Below are positions 1 through 8,725 of a stretch of 64,000 bases of DNA, in pieces (within the stretch, counting starts at the first letter, position 1; each line of letters starts with the position of its first letter). A model generated the notes under the pieces. It was not told where the DNA came from, did no database searches, and saw nothing but the letters and a program-made list of their open reading frames with translations. The stretch is from Erwinia rhapontici (GTDB lineage Bacteria > Pseudomonadota > Gammaproteobacteria > Enterobacterales > Enterobacteriaceae): contig NZ_VRKO01000013.1 of NCBI RefSeq assembly GCF_012271765.1, positions 170,927 through 234,926 of the forward strand. The letters are read 5' to 3'. A program made the position numbers and the translations under genes.

Positions 1-90
1 CTCAAAGGATGCCTGAATTTTTGGTTGCCATTGTGGGAAACAATGTTGAAGATCGTGATTATTCTCGACTCTCAGTAAAAGGAGAAGGCG

Positions 91-540
91 ATGCCAATCT
101 GGGTGGATGCCGATGCGTGCCCGAAAGTGATTAAAGAAGTGCTGTACCGTGCAGCAGAGCGCGAGCAGATGATGGTAACGCTGGTCGCTAATCAGTCACT
201 GAGCGTGCCGCCGTCGCGTTTTCTGCGGACTCTACGCGTTCCGGCAGGGTTTGACGTGGCAGATAACGAAATTGTGCAGCGTGCGGAAGCAGGCGATCTG
301 GTGATCACGGCGGATATCCCGCTGGCAGCGGAAGTCATGGAGAAAGGCGCGATAGCGCTGAATCCACGCGGTGAACGCTACAGCGAAGCGACTATTCGTG
401 AGCGTCTGACGATGCGTGACTTTATGGATACGATGCGCGCCAGTGGCGTGCAGACGGGGGGACCGCCCACGCTTAACCAGCGTGACCGCCAGCAGTTTGC
501 CAATGAACTGGACAAATGGTTACAACAACAGCGTAAATGA
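91..540 (+). CDS. yaiI: YaiI, UPF0178 / DUF188 family protein
   Basis: Small 149-residue protein of the UPF0178 (DUF188) family. The family signature DADACP lies at residues 6-11 and resembles the metal-binding Asp pattern of PIN/NYN-like nucleases; the biochemical role is not established. ATG is preceded by AAGGAG at a good distance, which fixes the start. Length matches the enterobacterial family (about 150). It is followed by a bidirectional hairpin and a convergent DUF2076 gene, and lies upstream of aroL as in E. coli. Identity is confident; function is unknown. Confidence 0.93.
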   Translation: MPIWVDADACPKVIKEVLYRAAEREQMMVTLVANQSLSVPPSRFLRTLRVPAGFDVADNEIVQRAEAGDLVITADIPLAAEVMEKGAIALNPRGERYSEATIRERLTMRDFMDTMRASGVQTGGPPTLNQRDRQQFANELDKWLQQQRK

Positions 541-546
541 TCGATA

Positions 547-571
547 GCCTCTCCCGCATTGCAGGAGAGGC
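547..571. terminator. Hairpin between convergent yaiI and DUF2076 gene
   Basis: Perfect 8-bp stem GCCTCTCC/GGAGAGGC with a 9-base loop in the 42-base gap between two convergent genes. There is no long T tract on either side, so it may be a weak or bidirectional terminator. Confidence 0.5.
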
Positions 572-582
572 ATAATCAGTCG

Positions 583-1269
583 TCAGACAAAACTGTCATC
601 ATCAAAATCGTTGTCATCAAAACTGTCATTACTGAAATCGTCATTGGCATAATCCTGTTGCAGACCGTTGTCCTGCCCCAGGAACGACGAATTGTCGCTG
701 CCGTTATTAAACGTGTCGAGGTTATTGCTGAGATCAGGGTCTGGTAGCGCCGGTTCGTTAATAATATTGACGATCTCTTCCGGCTGTTGGTGATGGAACA
801 TACTGGTCAGCATCTCGGCCATGACGACCCCCCCGGCCACGCCAACCGCGGTCTGTAATGCACCGCCGAGGAAACCCCGACCCGCAGCAGGCGCTGCGGC
901 ATAAGCGGGTTGCTGTGGCTGGGCTGGCGTATTATTCCAGGGCTGTGTGGGCGCGGGGGGCTGCTGTAGGGGTTGCGCACGGTTCCCCCCGCCAAACAGA
1001 CCGGAGAGAAAACCTCCGCTGCTCTGCTGCGGTTGTTGCCGGGCCTGCGTCAGCTCGCTTTCCAGCTGAGTAACGCGTGCGTTTAGCTGTTTCATCGCCG
1101 CCTCCTGAATCAGAAGGGCTTGCGCCATGTAGTAGGGCGCTCCGGGTTGCTGCTGCACCTGCTGTTGGATCAGTTTCTCTGCCGCACTGTCACGGGGGCC
1201 GGACTGTGACTCCGCCTGTTTCAATCGGGTAAACAGGCTGTCAATTAACTGCTGTTCTTCGTTCTGCAT
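583..1269 (-). CDS. DUF2076 domain protein, low-complexity with acidic C-terminal tail
   Basis: Protein of 228 residues of the DUF2076 family. The N-terminal third starts MQNEEQQLIDSLF and is helical and Gln-rich. A Gly/Pro/Gln/Ala-rich linker follows, containing GGFLSGLFGGG. A Gly/Ala-rich stretch (GFLGGALQTAVGVAGGVVMAEML) could be a short hydrophobic or membrane-associated segment. The C-terminus is an Asp/Asn/Ser/Phe-rich acidic tail. The reading frame is open for 21 more codons upstream, but GGAG-AATCCTT directly before the ATG at 1269 supports the shorter start. Some relatives are described as periplasmic ligand-binding sensors; I see no classical signal peptide. Function unknown. Confidence 0.8.
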   Translation of the reverse strand: MQNEEQQLIDSLFTRLKQAESQSGPRDSAAEKLIQQQVQQQPGAPYYMAQALLIQEAAMKQLNARVTQLESELTQARQQPQQSSGGFLSGLFGGGNRAQPLQQPPAPTQPWNNTPAQPQQPAYAAAPAAGRGFLGGALQTAVGVAGGVVMAEMLTSMFHHQQPEEIVNIINEPALPDPDLSNNLDTFNNGSDNSSFLGQDNGLQQDYANDDFSNDSFDDNDFDDDSFV

Positions 1270-1379
1270 AAGGATTCTCCGGAAACGGGCGACAGCGTTT
1301 ATAGTGGCAAGACCGCAGGGAAAGTAAATCATGCTGGCGTAAGGAAATGTTGCGGCAAGAAAGGCGTGTGTTCACTATG

Positions 1380-1397
1380 TGTAAATAAATTATTACA
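1380..1397 (+). promoter_or_regulatory. TyrR box-like operator 1 upstream of aroL
   Basis: TGTAAA-N6-ATTACA matches the TyrR consensus TGTAAA-N6-TTTACA at 11 of 12 fixed positions. E. coli aroL is repressed by TyrR through several such boxes, so conservation of this control is the simplest reading. Confidence 0.7.
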
Positions 1398-1449
1398 CCA
1401 ATAATTGATTATTAAACAAAAGCTTAATGGGTTGGTGTGCATGCACTGC

Positions 1450-1467
1450 TGTAAATAAAACGTTACT
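1450..1467 (+). promoter_or_regulatory. TyrR box-like operator 2 upstream of aroL
   Basis: TGTAAA-N6-GTTACT has a perfect left arm and 4 of 6 matches in the right arm. It lies 70 bases (about seven helical turns) after the first box, on the same face of the DNA. Typical of a weak box bound cooperatively with a strong one. Confidence 0.55.
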
Positions 1468-1575
1468 GCTGGCCCGCCGGGAAAATGTCGGGTATTATGC
1501 GCTGCAACGTTATTCATTGGTTGGCCTGCTGCGCCTAATTATCGGCGTCGGCGTTTGCTAAAGGAAGTGCCTGTT

Positions 1576-2100
1576 ATGTCATTACCCATCTATCTGGTCG
1601 GCGCACGTGGCTGCGGAAAAACAACCGTTGGACATGCACTGGCGCTGGCATTAGGGTACGCCTTCTTTGACACCGACCACGCATTGCAGCAGTCCAGTGG
1701 GCAAACCGTTGCGGATATTGTGACTCGTGAAGGATGGCCGGGCTTCCGCCTGCGTGAAACCGCATCGCTGAAAACCGTCACTGCACCCTCAACGGTGATC
1801 GCCACGGGTGGCGGCATGGTCTTATCCGAAGAAAATCGTCAGTTTATGCGTGAACATGGCCAGGTCATCTATCTGAATGCCGATGCCGCTGTTCTGGCAG
1901 ATCGTCTTGAAGCCTATCCTGAAGCCGAACAGCGTCCGACACTGACCGGGCGGCCGATTGCGGAAGAGATGGTTGAAGTGCTGGCGGCGCGTGATGCGTT
2001 ATATCGCCAGACTGCGCACCATATTATTAACGCTATGCAGTCCCCTGACGGCGTCGTCAGCCAGATCCTCAGCGTGCTTTCTCTCGCCCGCGCCAGCTAA
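1576..2100 (+). CDS. aroL: Shikimate kinase II
   Basis: Phosphorylates shikimate to shikimate-3-phosphate with ATP, in the cytoplasmic chorismate pathway for aromatic amino acids. The 174 residues contain the P-loop GARGCGKTT (9-17), Asp32/Asp34 in FDTD, Arg58 in the GFRLRE shikimate site, GGG at 78-80, and the lid RPTLTGRP starting at Arg120. ATG at 1576 is chosen over the in-frame ATG 21 bases upstream because of AAGGAAG at the right spacing and the E. coli length of 174. Two TyrR-type boxes upstream suggest tyrosine-dependent repression. yaiA follows on the same strand. Confidence 0.97.
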   Translation: MSLPIYLVGARGCGKTTVGHALALALGYAFFDTDHALQQSSGQTVADIVTREGWPGFRLRETASLKTVTAPSTVIATGGGMVLSEENRQFMREHGQVIYLNADAAVLADRLEAYPEAEQRPTLTGRPIAEEMVEVLAARDALYRQTAHHIINAMQSPDGVVSQILSVLSLARAS

Positions 2101-2241
2101 ATTCTCTGTTGGTGCAGCGTTGCCTGCACCCCTCTTGCCTGCTTTCTCCCTTGTCCCGCAGATAAACCGTTTCGATTGTCTATACTCAGGTAAGGTCATC
2201 ATACTGGCCGCGCACGTTTACTGACATCAAAAGGGGGCACT

Positions 2242-2433
2242 ATGCCAGGCAGACCACCATATCCACGAGAAGCGAACATCATACCGGTCGAGAAGGGCGC
2301 GCCCGGCAAATCGGTGATCTGGTATGAACTCCGTGCCGACCATCCGAAACCTGATTCTTTGATCAGCGAGCACAAAACCGAGCAGGAAGCGCTGGATGCT
2401 AAAAAACGCTATGAAGACCAGTCGAAAGAATAA
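2242..2433 (+). CDS. yaiA: YaiA family small protein
   Basis: Protein of 63 residues, the same length as E. coli YaiA, with the family cores PPYPREA near the N-terminus and [15 protein letters not shown] in the middle, ending [19 protein letters not shown] before the ATG is a strong ribosome binding site. Function is unknown; in E. coli it is co-transcribed with aroL and aroM. Here it sits 141 bases after aroL, and aroM is displaced by an inserted regulator gene. Confidence 0.93.
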   Translation: MPGRPPYPREANIIPVEKGAPGKSVIWYELRADHPKPDSLISEHKTEQEALDAKKRYEDQSKE

Positions 2434-2749
2434 AAAATGGTGTGTACAGGCAAGGATGCCGACATCCGTTTTACTCCGCACTATTGTCGCAATTTCTTAC
2501 GAATAATCTTACTTTTAACCTCGCGCCGTCACAGCATAAATGCCTGCTGCTACGGGATTTATCGCCATAAATATTCACTATTTCGCCCTCTCTGGCATAT
2601 TGAAGTATCACCTTCAGTCCTGACAAAATGATCACATCGGTGACCTTCCTCCTGCACCCAAATTAATGCTTGACCCTGATTCACCCTGGCCGTAGGTTTA
2701 TCAAAACGGTAAAACAGGAACAGGAGTTCCTAATAGTGGAACAAAAGGT
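2434..2749 (+). promoter_or_regulatory. Gap between yaiA and IclR-type gene, with a possible promoter
   Basis: A 316-base stretch without a credible ORF. TTGACC (2670-2675), a 17-base spacer and TAGGTT (2693-2698) form a plausible sigma-70 promoter for the downstream regulator. Nothing else is recognisable. Confidence 0.35.
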
Positions 2750-3541
2750 ATGACTACCTTAGAGAATGCGACGGCGGTACTGAAACTTTTTAATCGAAGT
2801 GGAGTGAGCCAGGGCCAGCCAGGCCTGACGTTTACCGATATTGCCCAGGCGTTGGGGCTGCCGAAAAGCACCGTTTCGCGGCTGCTATCTACCATGGAAA
2901 GCGAAGGTCTGCTGGAGCGCGATCCCGATACCCGCTGCTTTCATGTCGGGCATATGCTGCTGACGCTGGCCAGTAACTATCTCTCCACGCCGCTGGTGGA
3001 TGGTGCGTCATCAATGATGGCGAGGCTGGCTGCGGAATCCAGCTGTACGGGCTATATCTCCGTGCTGGAAGGGCGTGAGATTATGGTGATGCGCATGTTC
3101 CAGGGCCGAATGTTCATTCAGGTTGTTACTCCGCCAGGGAGCCGTCTGCCGGCGGCAGAAACGTCGGTTGGTCGGGCGATCCTCTCCCGTTATAGCGATG
3201 ATTATGTCCGAAAACTTTATGCCGGAAGCTGGCAGGTGAACTCGCCGAATTCACCGCAGACGCTGGATGAATTGCTCACTGAACTGGCCAGTATTCGTCA
3301 ACAAGGATGGGCGCTGGCCCGCAATGAAACCTTACAGGGGATCAGTGCGGTATCCACCACGATTACCAATAAACATCGGGGGGAAACGGTCGCACTTTGC
3401 CTGTCGTTTCCGTCTGAGCATCATGCGTCACCTTATTCTTCCTCCGCGCTGGACGCATTACAGATTGTGACGCGTGAGCTGGCGGGGAAATACGGTGACC
3501 GCGCAGGGCAGGGAGGCAATATGACCTCTGCCCTGCAGTAA
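2750..3541 (+). CDS. IclR-family transcriptional regulator
   Basis: Cytoplasmic DNA-binding regulator of 263 residues, typical IclR length. The N-terminal winged helix-turn-helix (about 1-70) includes LTFTDIAQALGLPKSTVSRLL and LLERD. The C-terminal effector-binding domain (about 80-250) has the family patterns GRAILS and ISAVST. ATG at 2750 follows AAAAGG closely. The gene lies between yaiA and aroM, which are adjacent in E. coli, and ends before a strong terminator, so it is its own transcription unit. The ligand cannot be told from sequence and no transporter or enzyme partner is adjacent. Acquisition by insertion is an inference. Confidence 0.85.
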   Translation: MTTLENATAVLKLFNRSGVSQGQPGLTFTDIAQALGLPKSTVSRLLSTMESEGLLERDPDTRCFHVGHMLLTLASNYLSTPLVDGASSMMARLAAESSCTGYISVLEGREIMVMRMFQGRMFIQVVTPPGSRLPAAETSVGRAILSRYSDDYVRKLYAGSWQVNSPNSPQTLDELLTELASIRQQGWALARNETLQGISAVSTTITNKHRGETVALCLSFPSEHHASPYSSSALDALQIVTRELAGKYGDRAGQGGNMTSALQ

Positions 3542-3914
3542 TTACCTCATCTCCTTTTCGGATATGAAGTACGCCTCCACCAGGGCACCTGCAGTACCAC
3601 GTAGTGACATGATTATCTGAAACAGCCCGTCAGAGGCAGGATGATCATCCCCAGAAGGGGTCCCCTGATACCTCAGGGGATCTCTCTTTTTTGCCTGAAA
3701 CTGACGTTGCTCAATGTGATCTAACCCCTGTTTCTGTGTGGGGTCGCACATTGATGAGATCAGGTTCAAGGATAATCAAAGGGTGTCGGGGGGTTACTGC
3801 TATTATTCAGTAGAGAATACCAAAGGCCATTGCGCCCTCGCCCCAGGGGGAGAGGTTAAGCAGCCGCCAAAGATTAAGCAGGATGATAGCCTGTTGTCAG
3901 TGGAACTATGCACT
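3542..3914. other. Intergenic stretch before aroM
   Basis: A 373-base gap holding a strong terminator at 3661-3692 and otherwise no recognisable gene. A minus-strand reading of 75 codons (3542-3769) crosses the terminator and has no visible family resemblance. The aroM frame stays open upstream to 3738, but without similarity to AroM. Confidence 0.4.
3661..3692 (+). terminator. Rho-independent terminator after the IclR-type gene
   Basis: Perfect 8-bp stem TCCCCTGA/TCAGGGGA with loop TACC, followed by a T-rich tract ending in six T. It lies 120 bases after the regulator stop codon. Confidence 0.85.
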
Positions 3915-4592
3915 ATGAAGCCATCTCTGGTTACTCTCTCTTGTGGGCAGTCTCCACGCACCGACATTCTGCCGCTGCTGCTGGAGCATCTTCCTGAAGA
4001 GCAAATCGTTCATGTCGGGCTGCTTGATGACCTGACGCATGCGCAAATTGAGCGGCAATATGCGCCCGACACAGGGGGCAAAATGCAGGTTATCCGGCTG
4101 AATGACGGTAGCCAGGTCTGCGTGTCGGCTGAGAAAATCACAACGGAATTGCAGCAGCGCATTCTGATGTTAGAAGAGTGCGGGTACGACACTATCCTAC
4201 TATTGTGTTCGGGTGACTGCGGCCCCCTTTACGCCAGTACCGCTGTGCTGCTGGAGCCTGACCGTCTGGTCCCTCCGCTGGTGAAGGCCATTGTTGGCGG
4301 GCATCAGGTCGGGATCGTGGTATCGGTTGCCGGGCAAATTCATGCTCAGAAGAATAAATGGAAAAACCTGAAGCATCCCCCCTGTTTTGCCGTTGCCAGC
4401 CCGTATCATGCCAATGATGAGCCGCTTATTGAGGCCGCATTATCATTACAGGAGCAAGGTGCCGATGTGGTGGTGCTGGACTGCATGGGCTATCACCCGC
4501 GTCATCGCGATTTTTTACAGGCACTTCTCGGTATTCCGGTTCTGTTGTCTAACATGCTGATTGCCCGTTTGGCGGCAGAACTGTTGGTATAA
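3915..4592 (+). CDS. aroM: AroM family protein
   Basis: Protein of 225 residues, the same length as E. coli AroM, whose C-terminus LLSNMLIARLAAELLV is nearly identical to the family. Cores such as LEPDRLVPPLV and DCMGYHPRHRD are conserved. The fold is thought to be related to Asp/Glu racemase-like proteins, but no reaction is established; in E. coli it is co-regulated with aroL by TyrR. ATG at 3915 is chosen because family length and homology begin there; the ribosome binding site is weak (GTGGA). The insertion upstream probably uncouples it from the aroL transcript. Confidence 0.9.
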   Translation: MKPSLVTLSCGQSPRTDILPLLLEHLPEEQIVHVGLLDDLTHAQIERQYAPDTGGKMQVIRLNDGSQVCVSAEKITTELQQRILMLEECGYDTILLLCSGDCGPLYASTAVLLEPDRLVPPLVKAIVGGHQVGIVVSVAGQIHAQKNKWKNLKHPPCFAVASPYHANDEPLIEAALSLQEQGADVVVLDCMGYHPRHRDFLQALLGIPVLLSNMLIARLAAELLV

Positions 4593-4692
4593 GTCACGAT
4601 TGCAGTGCGTGGTACGCAATAGTGCGTGACAGCCTGTTAATTATGGCTCTACACTGCAAACTTACCTTTGTCTCTGATTTTAAGGAAATTAT

Positions 4693-4983
4693 ATGCTCAA
4701 TGTTAGTGAGTATTTCGACGGTAAAGTGAAGTCGATTGGTTATGAGAGCGCCAGCACAGGTCGTGCCAGTGTGGGTGTGATGGCTGAAGGCGAGTACACT
4801 TTTGGTACGGCTCAGGCAGAAGAGATGACCGTGGTAAGTGGTTCCCTGAAAGTGTTACTGCCAGGGGAAGTTGAGTGGAAACTCTATCAGCCAGGCCAGA
4901 TCTTTAACGTGCCGGGCCACAGTGAGTTTCATTTGCAGGTGGCTGAGCCTTCTGCGTATCTGTGCCGTTATCTGAAAGATTGA
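4693..4983 (+). CDS. ppnP: Pyrimidine/purine nucleoside phosphorylase
   Basis: PpnP (formerly YaiE, DUF1255) splits nucleosides with phosphate into the free base and ribose-1-phosphate. The 96-residue protein is a single-domain beta-barrel cupin. Family motifs [29 protein letters not shown] and [15 protein letters not shown] cover most of it. TAAGGAAATTAT before the ATG is a good ribosome binding site. It is convergent with rdgC, with a palindromic repeat between. Confidence 0.95.
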   Translation: MLNVSEYFDGKVKSIGYESASTGRASVGVMAEGEYTFGTAQAEEMTVVSGSLKVLLPGEVEWKLYQPGQIFNVPGHSEFHLQVAEPSAYLCRYLKD

Positions 4984-4991
4984 TTTAAGCA

Positions 4992-5041
4992 GGGTCGGGC
5001 ATGCCCGACCCCTACGTGTAGGGGCGACGCATGCGTCGCCC
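4992..5041. repeat. Double palindromic (REP-like) element
   Basis: Two palindromes in tandem, GGGTCGGGCA/TGCCCGACCC (4992-5011) and GGGCGACGCA/TGCGTCGCCC (5022-5041), joined by the small palindrome CCTACGTGTAGG. Related elements occur near 20764, 34225 and 43518. It lies between convergent ppnP and rdgC and may also end transcription. Confidence 0.8.
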
Positions 5042-5050
5042 GCAACAGCA

Positions 5051-5962
5051 TTAACGCTCTGCTTCGCCGCCTAACGCTTCCACAGTATTGCTGATTAACG
5101 CAGCCAGCTCGCCCGTCATCAGAATAAAGTCAGCATCAAAACGTCCTGTCACATCTTCCCGATCAATATCGTCGTTCTGTTCGCGCAGGATGTCTGAGAA
5201 TTTGAGGCGCTTGATCGAACCATCATCAGACAAGATCATCTGAATACGTTCCTGCCAGTCGAGAGCCAGTTTCGTCACCAGTTTTCCGGCTTCGATATGG
5301 TTGGCGATCTCGTCGCACACCAGATCCTGTTTCTTGCAGCGGATCACGCCGCCATCTTCCAGAATCGCTTTCAGTTCAGCTTCATCCATCAGCGCAAATC
5401 CTGCCGGCAGTTCACCGGAACGCACCCATTCTGTCATCGTCAGTTCAATCGGGCTTTCCAGCGTCAGCGGCACCACGGGCAGTGAGCCGAGGCTTTTACG
5501 CAGCAGGGCGAGCGTATCTTCTGCTTTTTTCGCGCTGGCGCAGTCGACCATAATCAGATTGTTAACGGTGTCGATCCACACATAGGTCTGGCTGTAACGG
5601 CTGAAGGCGCGTGGCAACAGGCTGTGCAGCACTTCATCTTTCAGAGAGTCTTTTTCTGTTTTTTTCAGCTTGCGCGATTGCTCAGCTTCCAGTTTACTTA
5701 TTTTCGCTTCCAGTGCTTGCTTGATCACCGGCGATGGCAGCATTTTCTCTTCTTTACGCGCACAAATCAGAATCTGACCGTTGGTGACGTGCGTCAGATC
5801 GTCGCTACGTGGACCAATGGGAGAAACCCAACCGGTCTTGGCCATATCCTGGCTACCGCAGGGGGTGAAAGAGAAGGCATCGAGCTGTTTTTCCATCTCG
5901 TCTGCTACCAGCGGAATGTCGCGATTAAGACGATAAACCATCAAATTTTTAAACCACAGCAT
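5051..5962 (-). CDS. rdgC: Recombination-associated protein RdgC
   Basis: RdgC binds double-stranded DNA as a ring-shaped dimer and limits RecA access, affecting recombination and replication-fork repair. The 303-residue length matches E. coli. The N-terminus [15 protein letters not shown] and the GWVSP(I)GPRSDDLTH segment are family hallmarks; a charged helix rich in Lys and Glu (about 75-110) is as expected. It is monocistronic and divergent from mak across about 145 bases. Confidence 0.97.
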   Translation of the reverse strand: MLWFKNLMVYRLNRDIPLVADEMEKQLDAFSFTPCGSQDMAKTGWVSPIGPRSDDLTHVTNGQILICARKEEKMLPSPVIKQALEAKISKLEAEQSRKLKKTEKDSLKDEVLHSLLPRAFSRYSQTYVWIDTVNNLIMVDCASAKKAEDTLALLRKSLGSLPVVPLTLESPIELTMTEWVRSGELPAGFALMDEAELKAILEDGGVIRCKKQDLVCDEIANHIEAGKLVTKLALDWQERIQMILSDDGSIKRLKFSDILREQNDDIDREDVTGRFDADFILMTGELAALISNTVEALGGEAER

Positions 5963-6107
5963 GCTGCATTCCCTCTCCGGACGCGCAAAAGGCGCGCGAG
6001 TTCAAAGTCAGCGCGCATGATAGCGAATCGGCGGCGGGGTTTCATTGCCTTTCCGCACCGCTCCTTCTAAGGTAATAATCTCACCGTCAAATCATGAGGA
6101 ATAACAA

Positions 6108-7013
6108 GTGCGTATCGGTATCGATTTAGGTGGCACGAAAACAGAAGTGATTGCCTTATCCGACCAGGGGGAGGAACTGTTCCGCTATCGCGTCCCCACG
6201 CCGCGTGACGACTATGAAAAAACCCTGGAAAACATTATCGGGTTAGTACGCCGCGCAGAAGAAGTGACGGGCCAGCAGGGCACAGTGGGGCTGGGGATCC
6301 CCGGTACGCTATCGCCTTATACCCGGCGAGTAAAAAATGCTAACTCCACCTGGCTCAACGGTCAGCCGCTGGATAAAGATTTACAGCAGCGACTGGGCCG
6401 TGAGGTGCGTATCGCCAATGATGCCAACTGCCTGGCGGTGTCTGAAGCCGTGGACGGTGCGGCCGCAGGCAAACAAACGGTGTTCGCGGTGATTATTGGC
6501 ACCGGGTGCGGTGCGGGAGTCGCGCTGAATGGCCAGGCACACAGTGGTGGCAACGGCAATGCGGGGGAGTGGGGTCATAACCCGCTGCCGTGGATGGATG
6601 AAGATGAGCTGCGCTACCGGGAAGAGGTTCCCTGCTACTGCGGTAAGGCAGGCTGCATTGAAACCTTTATCTCCGGAACCGGGTTTGCCACGGATTACCA
6701 GCGCCTGAGCGGCGTGTCATTAAAAGGCGCGGAGATTATGCAGCGGGTGGCACAACAGGACCCGGTGGCCGAATTGGCGATGAGCCGCTATGAACTGCGC
6801 CTGGCGAAGTCGCTGGCCCACGTGGTGAATATTCTTGATCCGGACATGATTGTGCTGGGAGGGGGAATGAGTAACGTCGAGCGGTTGTATCAGACGGTGC
6901 CACTGCTGGTGAAAAACTGGGTGTTTGGCGGAGAGTTTGAAACGCCCATCCGTCAGGCAGTTCACGGTGATTCCAGCGGCGTGCGCGGTGCGGCCTGGTT
7001 GTGGCCGTTGTAA
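6108..7013 (+). CDS. mak: Fructokinase Mak (ROK family)
   Basis: Mak (YajF) phosphorylates fructose and, less well, mannose with ATP. The 301 residues contain the ATP motif [10 protein letters not shown] (4-13), the catalytic Asp in [10 protein letters not shown] (about 101-110), and the ROK zinc motif [17 protein letters not shown]. The start is GTG at 6108, preceded by TGAGGAATAACAA; E. coli mak also uses GTG. It ends in a strong hairpin shared with the convergent permease gene. araJ, its E. coli neighbour, is absent and replaced by accessory genes. Confidence 0.95.
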   Translation: MRIGIDLGGTKTEVIALSDQGEELFRYRVPTPRDDYEKTLENIIGLVRRAEEVTGQQGTVGLGIPGTLSPYTRRVKNANSTWLNGQPLDKDLQQRLGREVRIANDANCLAVSEAVDGAAAGKQTVFAVIIGTGCGAGVALNGQAHSGGNGNAGEWGHNPLPWMDEDELRYREEVPCYCGKAGCIETFISGTGFATDYQRLSGVSLKGAEIMQRVAQQDPVAELAMSRYELRLAKSLAHVVNILDPDMIVLGGGMSNVERLYQTVPLLVKNWVFGGEFETPIRQAVHGDSSGVRGAAWLWPL

Positions 7014-7024
7014 CGCGCAAAACA

Positions 7025-7051
7025 AGGGCCGATCGGAAAATGATCGGCCCT
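7025..7051. terminator. Bidirectional hairpin between mak and permease gene
   Basis: Perfect 10-bp stem AGGGCCGATC/GATCGGCCCT with a 7-base loop in the 63-base gap between two convergent genes. No long T tract follows. Confidence 0.65.
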
Positions 7052-7076
7052 AACAGTGAGTGAATGCAATCAGACC

Positions 7077-8441
7077 TTATTCGCCATGCAGCATCGCATC
7101 ATGTGGTGCGTTGTCACGCTGGCTTTTGGTCATCAGGAACCACAGGTAACCTGCCAGCATCAGCGCCACAAACAGCACACCGATAAGGGCGTTAAACCAC
7201 AGCATCGCAATCAGACACACCACAGCCAGTACCAGCGCAATCGCGGGAACGATCGGATAACCTGGTGCGCGGAAGGTGCGATCCAGCTCCGGGGCAGTGC
7301 GGCGCAGACGGAACAGGCTCAGCATACTCATGATGTACATCACGATGGCACCAAATACCGCCATGGTGATCATCGCTGCGGTCAGTGACATGCCCTGCAG
7401 GTTGATCCAGCTGTCGCTAAAGATAGCGGCGATGCCGATCACGCCACCCGCAATAATGGCACGGTGAGGGGTTTGAAAACGTGACAGCTTCGCCAGGCCC
7501 GCAGGCAGATAGCCAGCGCGAGACAGAGCGAAGAACTGGCGTGAGTAGCCGAGGATAATACCGTGGAAACTGGCAATCAGACCGAACAGACCGATCCACA
7601 CCAGCATGTGCATCCAGTTAGAGTGCTCACCCACGATCATTTTCATTGCCTGCGGTAGCGGATCGTTAATGTTAGACAGTACGCGCCAGTCTCCAGCCCC
7701 CCCGGCCATCAGCATCACCCCGAGGGCCAGCACCACCAGCGTCAGGATCCCGGCAATATAGGCACGCGGGATCGTACGTTTCGGATCTTTCGCTTCTTCT
7801 GCTGCCATCGCTGCGCCTTCAATGGCGAGGAAGAACCAGATGGCAAATGGGATCGCGGCAAAGATACCTGACAGTGCCGGCATGCCGAAGTGTTCACCGC
7901 CTGCCCAGCCGTTAGCGGCAAAGTTGGCAATACTGAAGCCCGGTGCGACCACGCCCATAAACACCAGCAGTTCGAACACCGCCAGTACGGTGACCACTAA
8001 CTCAAACATCGCCGCCAGTTTCACCCCCAGAATATTCAACGTCATAAAGACAATATAGGCACCCACCGCTGCGTACTTCGGGTTGAGTTCCGGGTACTGA
8101 ACGTTGAGATAGGCACCGATGGCCATCGCAATCGCCGGAGGAGCAAAGACGAATTCAATCAGCGTGGCCATACCGGCAATCAGGCCGCCGGTCTCACCAA
8201 ATGCACGACGGCTGTAGGCAAACGGGCCACCCGCATGTGGAATCGCGGTGGTCAGCTCGGTAAAGCTGAAGATAAAACAGGTATACATGGTGGCGATCAT
8301 TAGCGTTGTCAGCAAAAAGCCGAGTGTTCCCGCCACGCCCCAGCCGTAGCTCCAGCCAAAATATTCCCCTGAAATGACCAAACCGACTGCAATGCCCCAC
8401 AAATGTATGGTGCCCAGCGTGGGCTTTAATTTCGTTGTCAT
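7077..8441 (-). CDS. APC-superfamily permease, ethanolamine-permease type
   Basis: Inner-membrane transporter of 454 residues with about 12 hydrophobic segments. It resembles ethanolamine permeases of the amino acid-polyamine-organocation superfamily: LGTIHLWGIAVGLVISGEYFGWSYGW in the first helix, then TELTTAIPHAGGPFAYSRRAFG and EEAKDPKRTIPRAY. ATG at 8441 is preferred over the ATG 33 bases upstream because GGGG lies eight bases before it and family homology starts at MTTKLKPTLG. It is divergent from a small-molecule kinase gene, suggesting a shared amino-alcohol substrate. Substrate assignment is by family only. Confidence 0.75.
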   Translation of the reverse strand: MTTKLKPTLGTIHLWGIAVGLVISGEYFGWSYGWGVAGTLGFLLTTLMIATMYTCFIFSFTELTTAIPHAGGPFAYSRRAFGETGGLIAGMATLIEFVFAPPAIAMAIGAYLNVQYPELNPKYAAVGAYIVFMTLNILGVKLAAMFELVVTVLAVFELLVFMGVVAPGFSIANFAANGWAGGEHFGMPALSGIFAAIPFAIWFFLAIEGAAMAAEEAKDPKRTIPRAYIAGILTLVVLALGVMLMAGGAGDWRVLSNINDPLPQAMKMIVGEHSNWMHMLVWIGLFGLIASFHGIILGYSRQFFALSRAGYLPAGLAKLSRFQTPHRAIIAGGVIGIAAIFSDSWINLQGMSLTAAMITMAVFGAIVMYIMSMLSLFRLRRTAPELDRTFRAPGYPIVPAIALVLAVVCLIAMLWFNALIGVLFVALMLAGYLWFLMTKSQRDNAPHDAMLHGE

Positions 8442-8725
8442 GTCGTTATCCCCGTGAGTGTGTTTCCCCTTCATCCCCTACACCGCAGATGTTTGTGGCG
8501 TAGAGGCGGTTGGAGAGCGTTATTCGATAATGCCGTTGCCCGTTGGGGGAAACTTGACGCGGGCATGATGATTTTTGTGCTCGCGGGTCAACTCACTCGC
8601 AAAAAAAGTGCCAGGTGTACGCTGCGGTCAAAACAGGGTCGTCTGCTGTCAAGCCGGAAGAGGGCAAGCGATAGGATGCTGTCAGGCAAAGAAGCACTGC
8701 CTGAAACTGACTCCGGAGCCAGACT
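8442..8725. promoter_or_regulatory. Divergent promoter region between permease and kinase genes
   Basis: This 284-base gap must hold the promoters of both genes and likely sites for the nearby AraC-type regulator. A plus-strand frame that stays open here has low-complexity Arg-rich content and no homology I recognise. No clear operator could be picked out by eye. Confidence 0.4.

Larger units (their letters stand above)
1270..1575 (+). promoter_or_regulatory. aroL upstream region, AT-rich
   Basis: This 306-base gap between the divergent DUF2076 gene and aroL has no supportable ORF. It holds two TyrR-box-like sequences, listed separately, and a TATTAT at 1493-1498 that could be a -10 element. 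No convincing -35 partner is visible. AAGGAAG at 1561-1567 is the aroL ribosome binding site. Confidence 0.5.

Noticed and set aside
1..90. Partial upstream gene
   Set aside because: No frame reads in with recognisable homology; proC, the E. coli neighbour, would be divergent and out of view.
3542..3769. Minus-strand 75-codon frame beyond the IclR-type gene
   Set aside because: It crosses a clear terminator hairpin and shows no family resemblance. Could be a transporter remnant, but nothing in the sequence proves it.
3738..3914. Upstream extension of aroM
   Set aside because: Homology to AroM starts at 3915, which gives the E. coli length of 225; the extension is low-similarity and includes no ribosome binding site.
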